Assembly (NCBI GenBank): GCA_035463115.1
Contig: DATHTO010000088.1
Coordinates: 1 to 35,538 of the forward strand
Direction: 5' to 3'
DNA: 35,538 nt
Source: BPGL01 sp035463115
GTDB lineage: Bacteria > Actinomycetota > UBA4738 > HRBIN12
Position numbers and translations under genes: made by a program
Part shown: positions 6,836-15,759 of the stretch, piece after piece
How positions within the stretch are numbered: position 1 is the stretch's first letter
How the letters are laid out: every line of letters begins with the position of its first letter
Notes under the pieces: generated by a model
Told to the model about the DNA's origin: nothing
What the model saw: the letters and a program-made list of their open reading frames with translations, nothing else
The model's database searches: none

Positions 6836-8302
6836 ATGCTCGAGGCGTACTGCTGGCCACAGTCCGCGGTGCCGGGTGCTCGCGTCGGGCTGCACGTGTC
6901 GACCGACGCCGCCGCCTTCGACGTGGTCGTGGTGAGGTGCGGCGCCGCGAACGAGGTCGTCTGGGAACGCCGCCGTGCGACGGCCCAGCCGTACGACGTC
7001 CCCGACGAAGCGAGCGCCCGCGGCTGCGCGTGGCCCGCCGCGCTCGAGATCCCGATCGCCGAGCGCTGGCGTTCCGGGTACTACGCGGTCGAGCTGACCG
7101 CCGGCGACGAGCGCTGCGACGCCTTCCTCGTCGTCCGTCCCGGTCACGGCGATCGCGCGCCGATCCTCCTGGTCCTTTCGACCTCCACCTGGAACGCCTA
7201 CAACGACTGGGGTGGCCCGTCCCTGTACACGGGCGGGACCCACGTGTCGTTCGAACGACCGCTCGCACGCGGCTTCCTGTCGAAGCCCGAGCCGGCCCGA
7301 CGGAAGATGCAGCCCCACCCTGACCGCGAAGCACGGTGGTTCTTCGAGTGGGCCGAGCCGCTCGGCGTGTCGGTGTGGAGCGGCGGCGCCGGATGGTGGA
7401 ACTGGGAGCGGCCGTTCGTCCGGTGGGCCGAAGAGCAGGGCTACGCGATCGACGTCGCGATCTCGCAGGACCTCGAGCAGCAGCCGGAGGTCCTCGACGG
7501 CCACCGGCTGTTCCTCTCGGTCGGCCACGACGAGTACTGGTCGTGGGGCATGCGCGACGCGCTCGACGGCTTCGTCGCCGGCGGCGGCAACGCCGCGATC
7601 TTCAGCGGGAACACCTGCTTCTGGCAGGTCCGGTTCGACGACGACCGTCGCGCGATGACGTGCTTCAAGTACCGCGCCGACGACGACCCCGTCGCGGGCA
7701 CCGCGGACGAGCGGTTCCTCACGGGTCCCTGGTCGGACCGACGCGTCGGACGACCGGAGACCTCGACGATCGGGCTCACGTTCACGCGCGGCGGCTACTC
7801 ACGGTACGGGCTCGGCGTGCCGCGCGCGTCGGGCGCGTACACGGTGTGGCGGCCCGAGCACTGGGCCTTCGAGGGCACGGACCTCCGGTACGGCGACGCG
7901 CTCGGCCTCGCGGACACGATCGTGGCGTACGAGGTCGACGGCGTCGCGCTGATGACGGGAGACGACGGCCTGCCCGTGCCGACGCACGAGGACGGAGCGC
8001 CCGACTCGCTCGAGGTCCTCGCGACGGCGCCGGCGCGTCTGTGGACGCAGGACGAACAGCCGAGCCGATACGCGCACGAGCCGGGCGAGCTCGAGAACGC
8101 CGCGGCGGCCGTGTTCGGCGACGACTGGCGGCGCCAGGTCCATCGCCTGACGAACAACCACGCCGTGATGGGCGTCTTCGACGTCCGGGGCGGTGGCACC
8201 GTCTTCAACGCGGGCGTGACCGACTGGGCGTACGGGATCGAGGGAGGCGACCCCGACGTGGTCCGTGTCACCCGCAACGTGCTGGACCGGCTATCGTCGT
8301 GA
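6836..8302 (+). CDS. N,N-dimethylformamidase large-subunit-like protein
   Basis: A 488-residue protein resembling the C-terminal catalytic domain of the N,N-dimethylformamidase beta (large) subunit. Recognisable segments are STSTWNAYNDWGGPSLYTG near residues 119-137, the FSKP/SERPL-type region RPLARGFLSKPEPARRKMQ, VGHDEYWSWGMRDALDGFVAGGGN near 230-253 and NTCFWQVRF. A beta-sandwich-like N-terminal part (residues 1-100) precedes it. The known enzyme binds a single iron through two Tyr and a Glu and hydrolyses a formamide; the conserved HDEYW segment fits that site, but I cannot map the ligands with certainty. No small subunit is nearby, so dimethylformamide itself is probably not the substrate. 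The protein appears cytosolic, as no signal peptide is seen. Confidence 0.72.
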   Translation: MLEAYCWPQSAVPGARVGLHVSTDAAAFDVVVVRCGAANEVVWERRRATAQPYDVPDEASARGCAWPAALEIPIAERWRSGYYAVELTAGDERCDAFLVVRPGHGDRAPILLVLSTSTWNAYNDWGGPSLYTGGTHVSFERPLARGFLSKPEPARRKMQPHPDREARWFFEWAEPLGVSVWSGGAGWWNWERPFVRWAEEQGYAIDVAISQDLEQQPEVLDGHRLFLSVGHDEYWSWGMRDALDGFVAGGGNAAIFSGNTCFWQVRFDDDRRAMTCFKYRADDDPVAGTADERFLTGPWSDRRVGRPETSTIGLTFTRGGYSRYGLGVPRASGAYTVWRPEHWAFEGTDLRYGDALGLADTIVAYEVDGVALMTGDDGLPVPTHEDGAPDSLEVLATAPARLWTQDEQPSRYAHEPGELENAAAAVFGDDWRRQVHRLTNNHAVMGVFDVRGGGTVFNAGVTDWAYGIEGGDPDVVRVTRNVLDRLSS

Positions 8303-8329
8303 CGTGCGCTGGAGGGCGTTCCACGAGGT

Positions 8330-9997
8330 GTGCCCGTGACGGTGAACGCGGACGCGCTCGTGGCCCAGGCCCGCGACGCGTACGCGCGCCGGGACTGGAC
8401 CACGGCGCGTGACCGGTTCCTGACCGCCCGGGAGCGGACGGGGCTCACGGTCGACGACGTGAACGCACTCGCCGACGCCGCGTGGTGGATCGGCGACATG
8501 GATGCGGCGCTGGAGCACTCCGAGGAGGTCTACCGCCGGTGCTTGCAGGGTGACCGACCGGCGGAGGCCGCGATGTCGGCGTTGGGCATCGGGTACCTCC
8601 TCTTCCTGCGAGGCGACGACGTCGCCGGCTCCGGATGGATCAGCCGGGCGCAGCGGCTGCTCCGCGACGAGCCGGAGCGCGTCGAACACGGCTACCTCCG
8701 GTATCTGGACGTCGAGGGCGGTCTCGAGCGCCACGACGCGCCAGCGGTCCTCGCGGCCGCAACCGAGGTGCAGGCGTTCGGCAAGCGGTTCGGCGATCCG
8801 AACCTGGTCACGCTCGGCATCCTCGGCGAGGGCCGCGGCCTGATCCGCCTCGGCCGCGTCCGTGAGGGCGTCGCCCTGCTCGACGAGGCGGCGCTGTCGC
8901 TCCGCAGCGATGAGCTTCTCCCCGAATGGGCCGGCAACCTGTACTGCCATCTCGTGGCGGCGTGCGCCGAGCTGGGAGACGTCCGGCGAGCGAGCGACTG
9001 GACGGACGCGCTCACCGCGTGGTGCGAGCGGATGTCCCCAGCGGCGGTCTTCACCGGCATCTGCCGCGTGCACCGTGCCCAGCTGATGCACCTCCGCGGA
9101 GGCTGGGAGATGGCCGAGGAAGAAGCCCTCCGGGTCTGTCGCGAGCTCGATGGCATCCACGCCGCGACCGTCGCCGAGAGCTGGTACGCGCTCGGGGAGA
9201 TCCGGCGCCTCCGTGGCGACCACGACGGCGCCCGCGCGGCGTACGAGCGAGCTCGGGAGCTCGGCCGCGATCCACAGCCCGGCGTTGCGATGCTCTCCGT
9301 CGCCGAAGGCCACGTCTCCGTCGCCGCCGCCGCGATCCGGTCTGCACTCTCCGCCACGACGGAGCCGCTCGCTCGGGCACGGCTGCTGCCTGCGCAGGTC
9401 GAGATCGCGATCGAGGCCGGCGACCGATCGACCGCCGCGGCCGCGTGCGACGAGCTCGCCACCGTTGCCTCCGCGTTCGCGAGCTCGGGGCTCGAAGCGT
9501 CGGCGCGGCACGCCCGCGGCGCGCTGACGCTTGCGGAGGGCGCCCCCGCCGAGGCGCTCGGGATCCTCCTCGATGCGATCCGTCGGTGGCAGCATGTCGA
9601 CGCTCCGTACGAGGTGGCGAGGGCGCGCGTGCTCGCTGCCAGGGCGTACGCAGAGCTCGGTGACGAGGGGTCGTCGCGTGCGGAGCTCGAAGCCGCCGAT
9701 CGGGGCTTCGCTCGGCTAGGCGCCGGCGAGGCCGGTCGCGGCCGCGGCGTGCCGCATCTCACGGCGGCGGCCCCCGGCGGCCTGTCCGAGCGCGAGGTCG
9801 AGGTCCTCCGCCTCGTGGCCTCCGGACGCACGAACCGCGACGTCGCGCGCACGCTCGTGATCAGCGAGAAGACCGTGGCGCGGCATCTCTCGAACATCTT
9901 CGCGAAGCTCGGCGTCGCATCGCGGACCGAAGCCGCCGCGTACGCGTTCGAGCGCGGGATCGTCACCTGGAACGCGACCGACCGACCGACTGGGTAG
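8330..9997 (+). CDS. TPR-containing LuxR-family transcriptional regulator
   Basis: A 555-residue regulator. Residues about 10-440 are alanine-rich helical hairpins typical of TPR or SMALP-like repeats (for example WWIGDMDAALEHSEEVYRRC and WYALGEIRRLRGDHDGARAAYERA). Residues about 484-545 form a LuxR/GerE helix-turn-helix: LSEREVEVLRLVASGRTNRD, then SEKTVARHLSNIFAKLGV. Unlike the large LAL/MalT regulators it has no N-terminal ATPase with a Walker A motif, so it may be a reduced relative. The start is GTG 8330; GTG 8336 in the same frame is equally likely, since it overlaps the stop of an 11-codon leader ORF (8304-8339). The target genes are unknown. Confidence 0.82.
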   Translation: MPVTVNADALVAQARDAYARRDWTTARDRFLTARERTGLTVDDVNALADAAWWIGDMDAALEHSEEVYRRCLQGDRPAEAAMSALGIGYLLFLRGDDVAGSGWISRAQRLLRDEPERVEHGYLRYLDVEGGLERHDAPAVLAAATEVQAFGKRFGDPNLVTLGILGEGRGLIRLGRVREGVALLDEAALSLRSDELLPEWAGNLYCHLVAACAELGDVRRASDWTDALTAWCERMSPAAVFTGICRVHRAQLMHLRGGWEMAEEEALRVCRELDGIHAATVAESWYALGEIRRLRGDHDGARAAYERARELGRDPQPGVAMLSVAEGHVSVAAAAIRSALSATTEPLARARLLPAQVEIAIEAGDRSTAAAACDELATVASAFASSGLEASARHARGALTLAEGAPAEALGILLDAIRRWQHVDAPYEVARARVLAARAYAELGDEGSSRAELEAADRGFARLGAGEAGRGRGVPHLTAAAPGGLSEREVEVLRLVASGRTNRDVARTLVISEKTVARHLSNIFAKLGVASRTEAAAYAFERGIVTWNATDRPTG

Positions 9998-10099
9998 AAC
10001 GACCCACCGACCGCGCCGACGCGTACACGGATCTGCGGATGCGCCGTCGTGCCCGCATCGGTACGGTCGCCATCACGGTCGGAGCGGAAGGAGCGAACG

Positions 10100-10381
10100 A
10101 TGCTGCACATGGTGGTGAACACGCACACACCGCAGGACTGCGCGTTCCGCGGTTCCGAGGAGGAGAAGCTCCTCACGGAGGCCTTCGAGTCGCTCGAGGG
10201 CAGCGGCCCGGGGGAGGGCGTGGAGGTGCGTGGCTCGTGGGTGAACCGAGCCTCTCACGAGATCTTCGTTCTCGCCGAGGCGCCCGACGCTCACAGCATC
10301 GAGCGTGCCCTCCTCGCGGCCGGCCTCGTCGGCCGGACGCACAGCCGGATCCTGCCGGTCATCGCGACCGACGACGCTTGA
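10100..10381 (+). CDS. Small conserved-looking protein of unknown function, 93 aa
   Basis: The ORF starts at ATG 10100, well placed behind GGAAGGAG at 10085-10092. The protein begins MLHMVVNTHTPQDCAFRG, continues with an acidic helix (SEEEKLLTEAFESLEG) and ends with paired strand and helix elements (EIFVLAEAPDAHSIERALLAAG). The strand-helix-strand order and the length suggest a small ferredoxin-like alpha/beta fold, as in DUF3303 or muconolactone-isomerase-like proteins, but I do not recognise the family with confidence. There is no signal or membrane segment. It lies alone, convergent with pcrA. Confidence 0.65.
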   Translation: MLHMVVNTHTPQDCAFRGSEEEKLLTEAFESLEGSGPGEGVEVRGSWVNRASHEIFVLAEAPDAHSIERALLAAGLVGRTHSRILPVIATDDA

Positions 10382-10466
10382 GCCGATCGCGACGTACGGG
10401 TGGCGGGGTGGGGATGGTCTCTCGGTCTGGTGGCTGTGCGTCTCGGGTCGCGCGTGGTGGCGGAGG

Positions 10467-12788
10467 TCAGCCGACCTTCTGGAGGGGTGCGTACGCGAGG
10501 AGGAGGTTCTTCTCCCCCACGTCGCTGAAGGCGACGCGCGCCTCGGCGTCGTCGCCCATGCCGCTCACGGCGATCACGACGCCCTCGCCGAAGCGCTCGT
10601 GCACGACCGTGTCGCCGGGCTGGATCGCCGGCGCCTCGCGCTTCGGAACGCCGGCGGGCTTCGGCGGGGTCCATCCCCGTTCGACGGCGACCTCGCCCTC
10701 GCGACCGGGCAGGCCGATCACGGTGTAGCCACCGGTCGCTCGCCCCCGCTCGAGGCGACCGCCGCCGTAGCCCTGGGTTCCGTACGCCTGGCCGCCGTAG
10801 CCGCGGCCCGCGCGTGATCGCCGGTCGCCTTCGCTCTCGCGCGCGTCGACCAGGTGCTCGGGGATCTCACCGATGAACCGGGACGGCGGGTTGTACTGCG
10901 TCTGCCCGTAGAGCGTTCGGCTCCACGCGTGCGTGAGGTACAGCCGTTCCCTCGCCCGGGTGATCCCGACGTACGCGAGCCGCCGCTCTTCCTCGAGCGC
11001 CGCCTGGTCCGTCATCGATCGGAAGTGCGGGAAGATCCCGTCTTCCATCCCGACGATGAAGACGATCGGGAACTCGAGCCCCTTCGCGATGTGCAGCGTC
11101 ATCAGCGTGACGCTCGACGCATCCTCGTCGTACTCGTCCTGTTCGCCGATCAGCGAAACCTGCTCGAGGAACGTGTCCAGGCCAGAAGAACCGGAGAGGT
11201 CGGGCTCCCGCGCGGCGAGTTCCATCGCGACGCCCGAGAGCTCCTGGATGTTCTCGATGCGACCCTGCGCCTCGACGCTCCGCTCCTCCTCGAGCTCGAG
11301 CATGTACCCCGACTCCTGCGCGGCGAACTCGACCATGCGCGCCGGGCCGGCGCCGTCGGCGAGATGGTGCCGCAGCGTCGCCATGATGTCGGCGAACCCC
11401 TTCACGGCCCCCTTCGCGCGCGATCCGAGCGTCGGGACCTCGTCGACGCGCCGCACGGCCTCGAGCATGTCGAGGTCCTCGTCGCGCGCGAAGCTCTCGA
11501 GCGCGGCGACCGTCGCGTCGCCGATCCCGCGCTTCGGCGTGTTCACCACCCGTCGGAACGAGATCACGTCCTGCGGGTTCACGAGCAGTCGGAGGTACGC
11601 GACGACGTCCTTGATCTCCTTGCGTTGGTAGAAGCGGACGCCGCCGAAGACCCGGTACGGCGTGCCGACGCGCATCAGCACGTCTTCGACGACTCGGGAC
11701 TGGGCGTTCGTCCGGTAGAAGATCGCGACGTCGCGGTAGCGGTGGCCCTCCTGGTCGCGGAGGCGCTCGATCTCGCTCGCGACGAAGAACGCCTCGTCGT
11801 GCTCGTCCTCGGCCTTGTAGCTCACGACGAGCTCGCCTGCGCCGGCGTCGGTCCACAGCTCCTTCGGTTTGCGCTGGACGTTGTGCGCGATCAGCGCGTT
11901 CGCGACCTCGAGGATCCGTTGCGTCGAGCGGTAGTTCTGCTCCATCAGGAACACCGCTGCCTCGGGGTAGTCGCGCTCGAAGTCGAGGATGTTCTGGATC
12001 GTCGCGCCGCGCCACGAGTACACGCCCTGGTCGGCGTCGCCGACGACGCACACGTTGCGGTGAGCGGCGGCGAGCTGGTTCACGAGCCGGTACTGCGCGC
12101 GGCTCGTGTCTTGGTACTCGTCGACGAGGAGGTAGTGGAAGCGCTCCTGGTAGTGCTGCAGCACGAGCGGGTGCTCGTCGAACAGACGCACCGTTTCGGT
12201 GATGAGGTCGTCGAAGTCGAGGGCGCCCGCCGCGTGTTTGCGCTGCTCGTACGCCTCGTAGACCTTCGCGATGACCTCCTCGTAGTGGTTCGAGGCCATC
12301 TCGCGGAACGCCTGCGCCGACAGCACGCGGTCCTTCGCCTTGCCGATCGCCGACGCGATCGCGCGCGGCGCGAACCGCTTCGGGTCGATGTCGAGGTCGC
12401 GGACGATCCCCGAGATCAACCGCTCGGTGTCGGCGTCGTCGTAGATCGTGAAGCTCGACGGCACGCCCAGGTGCGTGTGCTCGCGCCGGAGGATCCGCGC
12501 GCACGTCGAGTGGAACGTGAGGATCCACATCCCCTTCGCGATGCCCTGCCCGACGAGCCCCTCGACGCGCTCCACCATCTCGCGCGCCGCCTTGTTCGTG
12601 AACGTGATCGCGAGGATCGCGTACGGCGACACGCCGCGCTCACGGATCAGGTACGCGATGCGGTGCGTGAGCGCGCGCGTCTTGCCAGACCCCGCGCCCG
12701 CGACGATCAGCACCGGTCCCTCGGTGTGCAGGACGGCCTCGCGCTGGATGTCGTTGAGCCCCTCGAGCAGGGGGGACGTGGTGCTCAC
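10467..12788 (-). CDS. pcrA: ATP-dependent DNA helicase UvrD/PcrA (superfamily 1A)
   Basis: A 773-residue 3'-5' DNA helicase for repair and replication restart. All superfamily 1A motifs are visible: Q-motif LNDIQREAV, Walker A GAGSGKT (about 31-37), Ia ITFTNKAAREM, Walker B LLVDEYQDTS, III VVGDADQGVYSWRGA, IV MEQNYRSTQRI, V MTLHIAKGLEFPIVF and VI YVGITRARERLYL. The C-terminal tail ends in a Tudor-like domain (GDTVVHERFGEGVVIAVSG) known from PcrA to bind RNA polymerase. Motif V has His-Ile-Ala where His-Ser-Ala is common. The GTG start overlaps the stop of the upstream hydrolase, and a TAGACT box 6 nt upstream may give it its own leaderless transcript. Identity is secure. Confidence 0.96.
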   Translation of the reverse strand: MSTTSPLLEGLNDIQREAVLHTEGPVLIVAGAGSGKTRALTHRIAYLIRERGVSPYAILAITFTNKAAREMVERVEGLVGQGIAKGMWILTFHSTCARILRREHTHLGVPSSFTIYDDADTERLISGIVRDLDIDPKRFAPRAIASAIGKAKDRVLSAQAFREMASNHYEEVIAKVYEAYEQRKHAAGALDFDDLITETVRLFDEHPLVLQHYQERFHYLLVDEYQDTSRAQYRLVNQLAAAHRNVCVVGDADQGVYSWRGATIQNILDFERDYPEAAVFLMEQNYRSTQRILEVANALIAHNVQRKPKELWTDAGAGELVVSYKAEDEHDEAFFVASEIERLRDQEGHRYRDVAIFYRTNAQSRVVEDVLMRVGTPYRVFGGVRFYQRKEIKDVVAYLRLLVNPQDVISFRRVVNTPKRGIGDATVAALESFARDEDLDMLEAVRRVDEVPTLGSRAKGAVKGFADIMATLRHHLADGAGPARMVEFAAQESGYMLELEEERSVEAQGRIENIQELSGVAMELAAREPDLSGSSGLDTFLEQVSLIGEQDEYDEDASSVTLMTLHIAKGLEFPIVFIVGMEDGIFPHFRSMTDQAALEEERRLAYVGITRARERLYLTHAWSRTLYGQTQYNPPSRFIGEIPEHLVDARESEGDRRSRAGRGYGGQAYGTQGYGGGRLERGRATGGYTVIGLPGREGEVAVERGWTPPKPAGVPKREAPAIQPGDTVVHERFGEGVVIAVSGMGDDAEARVAFSDVGEKNLLLAYAPLQKVG

Positions 12789-13627
12789 CGGCCCAGTCTA
12801 GGGGGGCCCGGCGACGACGGGTCAGCGACGCCCTCGAGCCACGACGCGAGCGGCGCGAAGCCGGCGCGCAGCAACACCTGGTGCCCGCCCTCGGGCAGCA
12901 CCAGCGGTTCCGCGTGCGGGAGGTGCCGGCGCCAGCGTTCGACGTTCACGGCCGGAACCCGGCTGTCGTCGCGAGCGTGGGCGAGGAGGACCCGCGTCGC
13001 CGGTGGGATCCGCTCGATCGACGGGAACTCGTCGGGCAGCGTCGGATCGGACCAGAACGCGAACAGGGTGCGGGTCCGCGCCCGCAGCGTCTGCCGTCCG
13101 AAGTCCCGCACCACCGGGCCCGGGTACCGACCGCTCGCGATCACCGGCAGGCTGAGGATCGGCCACGCGACGCGGAACGCTCCGGCGATCGCCCGGACCG
13201 CCGTCGCTCGCGGGCCGCGCCACGCGTTCGGATCCCAGCCTCGGCTCGGCACCGGATAGGGGGTCGCGACGAGGCCGGCCGCATCCACGCGATCGGCGTG
13301 ATGCGCCGTCCACACGAGCGCGATCATCGCGCCGAGCGAGTGGCCGACGACGGCGACCCGATCGTCGCCGACGCACGCCTCGACGACGGCGTCGACGTCG
13401 GCGAGATGCGAGGCGCGGTCGTACGCCACGTCGCTCGGTTTGTCGGACGTTCCGAAGCCGGCGAGATCGGGCGCGACCACCCGGTACCGCTCCCCCACCG
13501 CCGCGGCCAACCCTCCCCAGTACCGGCCCGACCCGCCGAGCCCGTGGATCGCGACGACGGGCGTGCCGCGGCCCGCCTCCCAGACGCGCATCCGACCCCA
13601 CGGCCGCTCGATCCACCGCCCGCGCAC
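12785..13627 (-). CDS. Alpha/beta-fold hydrolase
   Basis: A 280-residue alpha/beta hydrolase. It has the oxyanion segment VVAIHGLGGSGRYWGG (24-39), APDLAGFGTSDKP, the nucleophile elbow GHSLG with Ser97, an acid in LLAHARDDSRVP, and a C-terminal His in PEGGHQVLL. The complete triad indicates an active esterase, lipase or related hydrolase; the substrate cannot be told. The GTG start is only 6 nt after a TAGACT box, so translation is probably leaderless. The gene overlaps pcrA by 4 nt and is divergent from the sortase gene. No signal peptide is seen. Confidence 0.85.
   Translation of the reverse strand: MRGRWIERPWGRMRVWEAGRGTPVVAIHGLGGSGRYWGGLAAAVGERYRVVAPDLAGFGTSDKPSDVAYDRASHLADVDAVVEACVGDDRVAVVGHSLGAMIALVWTAHHADRVDAAGLVATPYPVPSRGWDPNAWRGPRATAVRAIAGAFRVAWPILSLPVIASGRYPGPVVRDFGRQTLRARTRTLFAFWSDPTLPDEFPSIERIPPATRVLLAHARDDSRVPAVNVERWRRHLPHAEPLVLPEGGHQVLLRAGFAPLASWLEGVADPSSPGPPRLGR
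12795..12800 (-). promoter_or_regulatory. Putative -10 box TAGACT, leaderless start of pcrA
   Basis: TAGACT on the minus strand lies inside the 3' end of the hydrolase gene and ends 6 nt before the pcrA GTG at 12788. It is one of four identical hexamers at this spacing in the window. Confidence 0.4.
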
Positions 13628-13633
13628 CGAGGG

Positions 13634-13639
13634 AGTCTA
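13634..13639 (-). promoter_or_regulatory. Putative -10 box TAGACT, leaderless start of the hydrolase gene
   Basis: TAGACT on the minus strand ends 6 nt before GTG 13627. It is divergent from the sortase promoter about 55 nt away. No good -35 is seen. Confidence 0.45.
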
Positions 13640-13692
13640 CGGACGCCTGCGAGCGGGCCCGTTCGGTCGATGTCCGACGGGGTCACGCACGG

Positions 13693-13698
13693 TAGCGT
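13693..13698 (+). promoter_or_regulatory. Putative -10 box TAGCGT, leaderless start of the sortase gene
   Basis: TAGCGT ends 8 nt before ATG 13707 and no Shine-Dalgarno lies between. The same hexamer recurs upstream of the sigma factor gene (14507-14512). Confidence 0.4.
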
Positions 13699-13706
13699 GG
13701 TCGTCG

Positions 13707-14414
13707 ATGGCTTCCGCGATCGACGCCCCGGCCCGGACGGCCGCCGCGCCGCCGCGCCGTCCTCGCGATTGGCGCACCGGCGCCCGGTGGTTCGGCTTCC
13801 TGTGCCTGATGGGCGCGGCGTTCTTCGCCGGGTACGTAGCGTGGTTGCTGTGGGGCACCGGCCTCGAGACGCAGGCGGCGCAGGATGATCTGCGCGAGAC
13901 GATCACGCGGACCTTCGGCGACGGCCCCGGCGCACCGGTCGAGCCTCCTCCGGCCGGCACGCGCGAGGTGCCGGGAAGCGCGTACGCGATCATCCGGATC
14001 CCGTCGATCGGGATCGACTACGTGGTCGTCGAGGGCACCGACTACACCTCGCTCAAGAAGGGGCCGGGCCACTACCCCGACACGGCGGACCCGTGGGACG
14101 GCACGGGCCGCGTCGGCATCGCAGGCCACCGCACCACCTACCTCTCGCCCTTCTACCACCTCGACCGCGTCGAGCCGGGTGACGAGATCGTCCTCGAGAC
14201 GTCGTACGGACGGTTCCGCTACGAGGTGACCGACACGTCCGTGATCCCGTCCGCTGGGTCGGGCGTCGTCCTCGACCAGACGCGGCGCCCCACCCTCGTC
14301 CTGACCACGTGCCATCCGAGGTTCTCGAGCGCGGAACGGCTGATCGTCGAGGGCGACCTCGTCGACGGCGATCTCGTCGAGGGCCGGGGCGCCGAGGCGG
14401 CGACCGAGGCCTGA
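13707..14414 (+). CDS. Class E sortase
   Basis: A 235-residue membrane-anchored transpeptidase that cleaves a sorting motif in secreted proteins and joins them to the cell wall. The N-terminal tail (1-27) is basic and Ala/Pro-rich, a membrane helix spans about 28-50, and the sortase barrel follows. Catalytic residues are in place: His141 in GIAGHRTTY, Cys202 in LTTCHPRF and Arg211 in SSAERLIVEG. YAIIRIPSIGIDYVVVEGTD is the usual first strand pair. The ATG is taken because a TAGCGT box lies 8 nt upstream and the protein then starts just before its membrane anchor. No substrate with an LPxTG-like signal is encoded nearby. The order suggests class E, typical of GC-rich actinobacteria. Confidence 0.9.
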   Translation: MASAIDAPARTAAAPPRRPRDWRTGARWFGFLCLMGAAFFAGYVAWLLWGTGLETQAAQDDLRETITRTFGDGPGAPVEPPPAGTREVPGSAYAIIRIPSIGIDYVVVEGTDYTSLKKGPGHYPDTADPWDGTGRVGIAGHRTTYLSPFYHLDRVEPGDEIVLETSYGRFRYEVTDTSVIPSAGSGVVLDQTRRPTLVLTTCHPRFSSAERLIVEGDLVDGDLVEGRGAEAATEA

Positions 14415-14469
14415 GCGCCGACGATCCGGCCCGTGAACCCGGCGCCTCGGTCCTGCGTACCCCCGAGCG

Positions 14470-14506
14470 CCGGGGCGCGTGCCACCCCCTGCGCACGCGC
14501 GCCCGG
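14470..14506 (+). terminator. Hairpin between sortase and sigma factor genes
   Basis: CCGGG-GCGCGTG (14470-14481) pairs with CACGCGC-g-CCCGG (14494-14506) around a 12-nt loop, with one bulged base. It has no T-run. It could end sortase transcription; it also abuts a TAGCGT -10-like box (14507-14512) that may serve the sigma factor gene. Confidence 0.35.
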
Positions 14507-14541
14507 TAGCGTCGGGACGACCGGTCGGAGTGGGAGACGTC

Positions 14542-15069
14542 GTGGAGCGAACCTCGACCCTGCGCGAGGAACCGGGCCTGCGGGCGGCGTACGCCGCCCA
14601 CGGCGGCGAACTGTACGGCTTCGCCCTGCGCTCGCTCGGTGACGCCGGGCTGGCCGAGGAAGCCGTGCAGGAGACCTTCCTCCGCGCCTGGCGCCACTCC
14701 GACCGGTTCGATCCCGACGTGGCGTCGCTGCGGACGTGGCTGTTCGCGATCTGCCGGCACGTGATCGTCGACCTCGCGCGGAGGCGGGCGGTGCGACCGC
14801 CGCTCGCGGACGTGGGGACGGCGTTCGACGGACCGCCTGACGGCGTCGACGAGGTCGATCGAGCGCTCGTCGCGTGGCAGGTGGAGGAGGCCCTCCGTCG
14901 GATCGGCGACGATCACCGCCGGGTCCTCGTCGAGGTGTACTACCGAGCGCGTCCGTACGCCGAGGTCGCCGGCGAGCTCGGCGTCCCGATCGGAACGATC
15001 AAGAGCCGCGTCTACTACGGGTTGCGCGCGCTCCGCCTGGCGCTCGAGGAGATGGGGGTCGAGGGATGA
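14542..15069 (+). CDS. RNA polymerase ECF-type sigma-70 factor
   Basis: About 175 residues with sigma region 2 (YAAHGGELYGFALRSLGDAG, then EEAVQETFLRAWRHSDRFDP, and RTWLFAICRHVIVDLARRR) and region 4 (WQVEEALRRIGDDHRRVLVE, then YAEVAGELGVPIGTIKSRVY). This is the two-domain ECF layout. GTG 14542 is chosen because GGGAG sits about 6 nt upstream; GTG 14530 in the same frame is possible. The stop overlaps the start of the next gene, a membrane anti-sigma factor with a zinc-binding motif, so the two form a sigma/anti-sigma switch. The inducing signal is unknown. A TAGCGT box at 14507-14512 is a possible promoter. Confidence 0.92.
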   Translation: MERTSTLREEPGLRAAYAAHGGELYGFALRSLGDAGLAEEAVQETFLRAWRHSDRFDPDVASLRTWLFAICRHVIVDLARRRAVRPPLADVGTAFDGPPDGVDEVDRALVAWQVEEALRRIGDDHRRVLVEVYYRARPYAEVAGELGVPIGTIKSRVYYGLRALRLALEEMGVEG

Positions 15070-15731
15070 ACGAGTCCTGTCGGCCCTTCCGCGAGCAGCT
15101 CGGGTCGCTCGCGCTCGCGCATCTCGACGACGCGGAGGCGACCGCCGTGCGCGCGCACCTCGACGGGTGCGCCGACTGCCGGGCGGAGTTCAGCGGGCTC
15201 AGGGAGGTCGCGCAGATGCTTCCGCTCGCGGACCCGGCACGCCTCGGCGAGCCGTCCGCGGCCCCACCGAGCGGCCTCGGCGAGCGCGTCTTCTCGCTCG
15301 TCCGAGCGGAACGTCGGCTCGCCGCTCGCGAGCACCGGAGCCGCCTCGTCGCGATCGGCTCGGCCGCGGCCGTCGTCACCGCGATCGTGGTCGCGCTCGT
15401 CGTGGCGACGCCGAGCGATCCGGCGATCGCCGTGACGCTCGATCCGTCGGTGCCCGAGGCCACCGCTCCGATCCACGCGACGCTCACGTCTCGTCCGTGG
15501 GGCACCGAGATCCGCCTCGACGTGCGCGGACTCCCTCGAGGCGAGGCGTACGCGGTGTGGCTCCGCGAGCCGAACGACGAACGCACACCCGCTGGCTCGT
15601 TCACGGCGGTCGCCGACGGCGACGAGGTCGTGCTGTCCTCGTCGCTCCCGCTCGACGAGGCGGCCGGCATCGGCATCAGCGACGGCGGGGGCGAGACGAT
15701 GCTCTACGGGCACCTGCCCGACGAGTGGTAG
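15066..15731 (+). CDS. Membrane zinc-finger anti-sigma factor (RskA-like)
   Basis: A 221-residue single-pass membrane protein, translationally coupled to the ECF sigma gene (ATGA overlap). The N-terminal cytoplasmic part has the anti-sigma zinc motif H-x3-C-x2-C (His31, Cys35, Cys38 in AHLDGCADC). A membrane helix covers about 93-114. The extracytoplasmic C-terminal domain contains GEAYAVWLREPNDERTPAGS and LPLDEAAGIGISD, resembling the anti-sigma-K (RskA) C-terminal domain. It should hold the sigma factor inactive at the membrane until regulated proteolysis or a redox/envelope signal frees it. The pairing and motifs make this secure; the signal is not known. Confidence 0.9.
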   Translation: MNESCRPFREQLGSLALAHLDDAEATAVRAHLDGCADCRAEFSGLREVAQMLPLADPARLGEPSAAPPSGLGERVFSLVRAERRLAAREHRSRLVAIGSAAAVVTAIVVALVVATPSDPAIAVTLDPSVPEATAPIHATLTSRPWGTEIRLDVRGLPRGEAYAVWLREPNDERTPAGSFTAVADGDEVVLSSSLPLDEAAGIGISDGGGETMLYGHLPDEW

Positions 15732-15759
15732 CTCGACGCCTGAGCCAGCCCGCGATCGC

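Noticed and set aside
6836..8302. Dimethylformamide degradation locus
   Set aside because: No small subunit or methylamine-using genes are nearby, so only family resemblance is claimed.
10854..13259. 801-codon plus-strand ORF opposite pcrA
   Set aside because: Pure shadow frame: the minus strand encodes all helicase motifs, and the plus-strand product is Arg/Val/Glu-rich with no domain.
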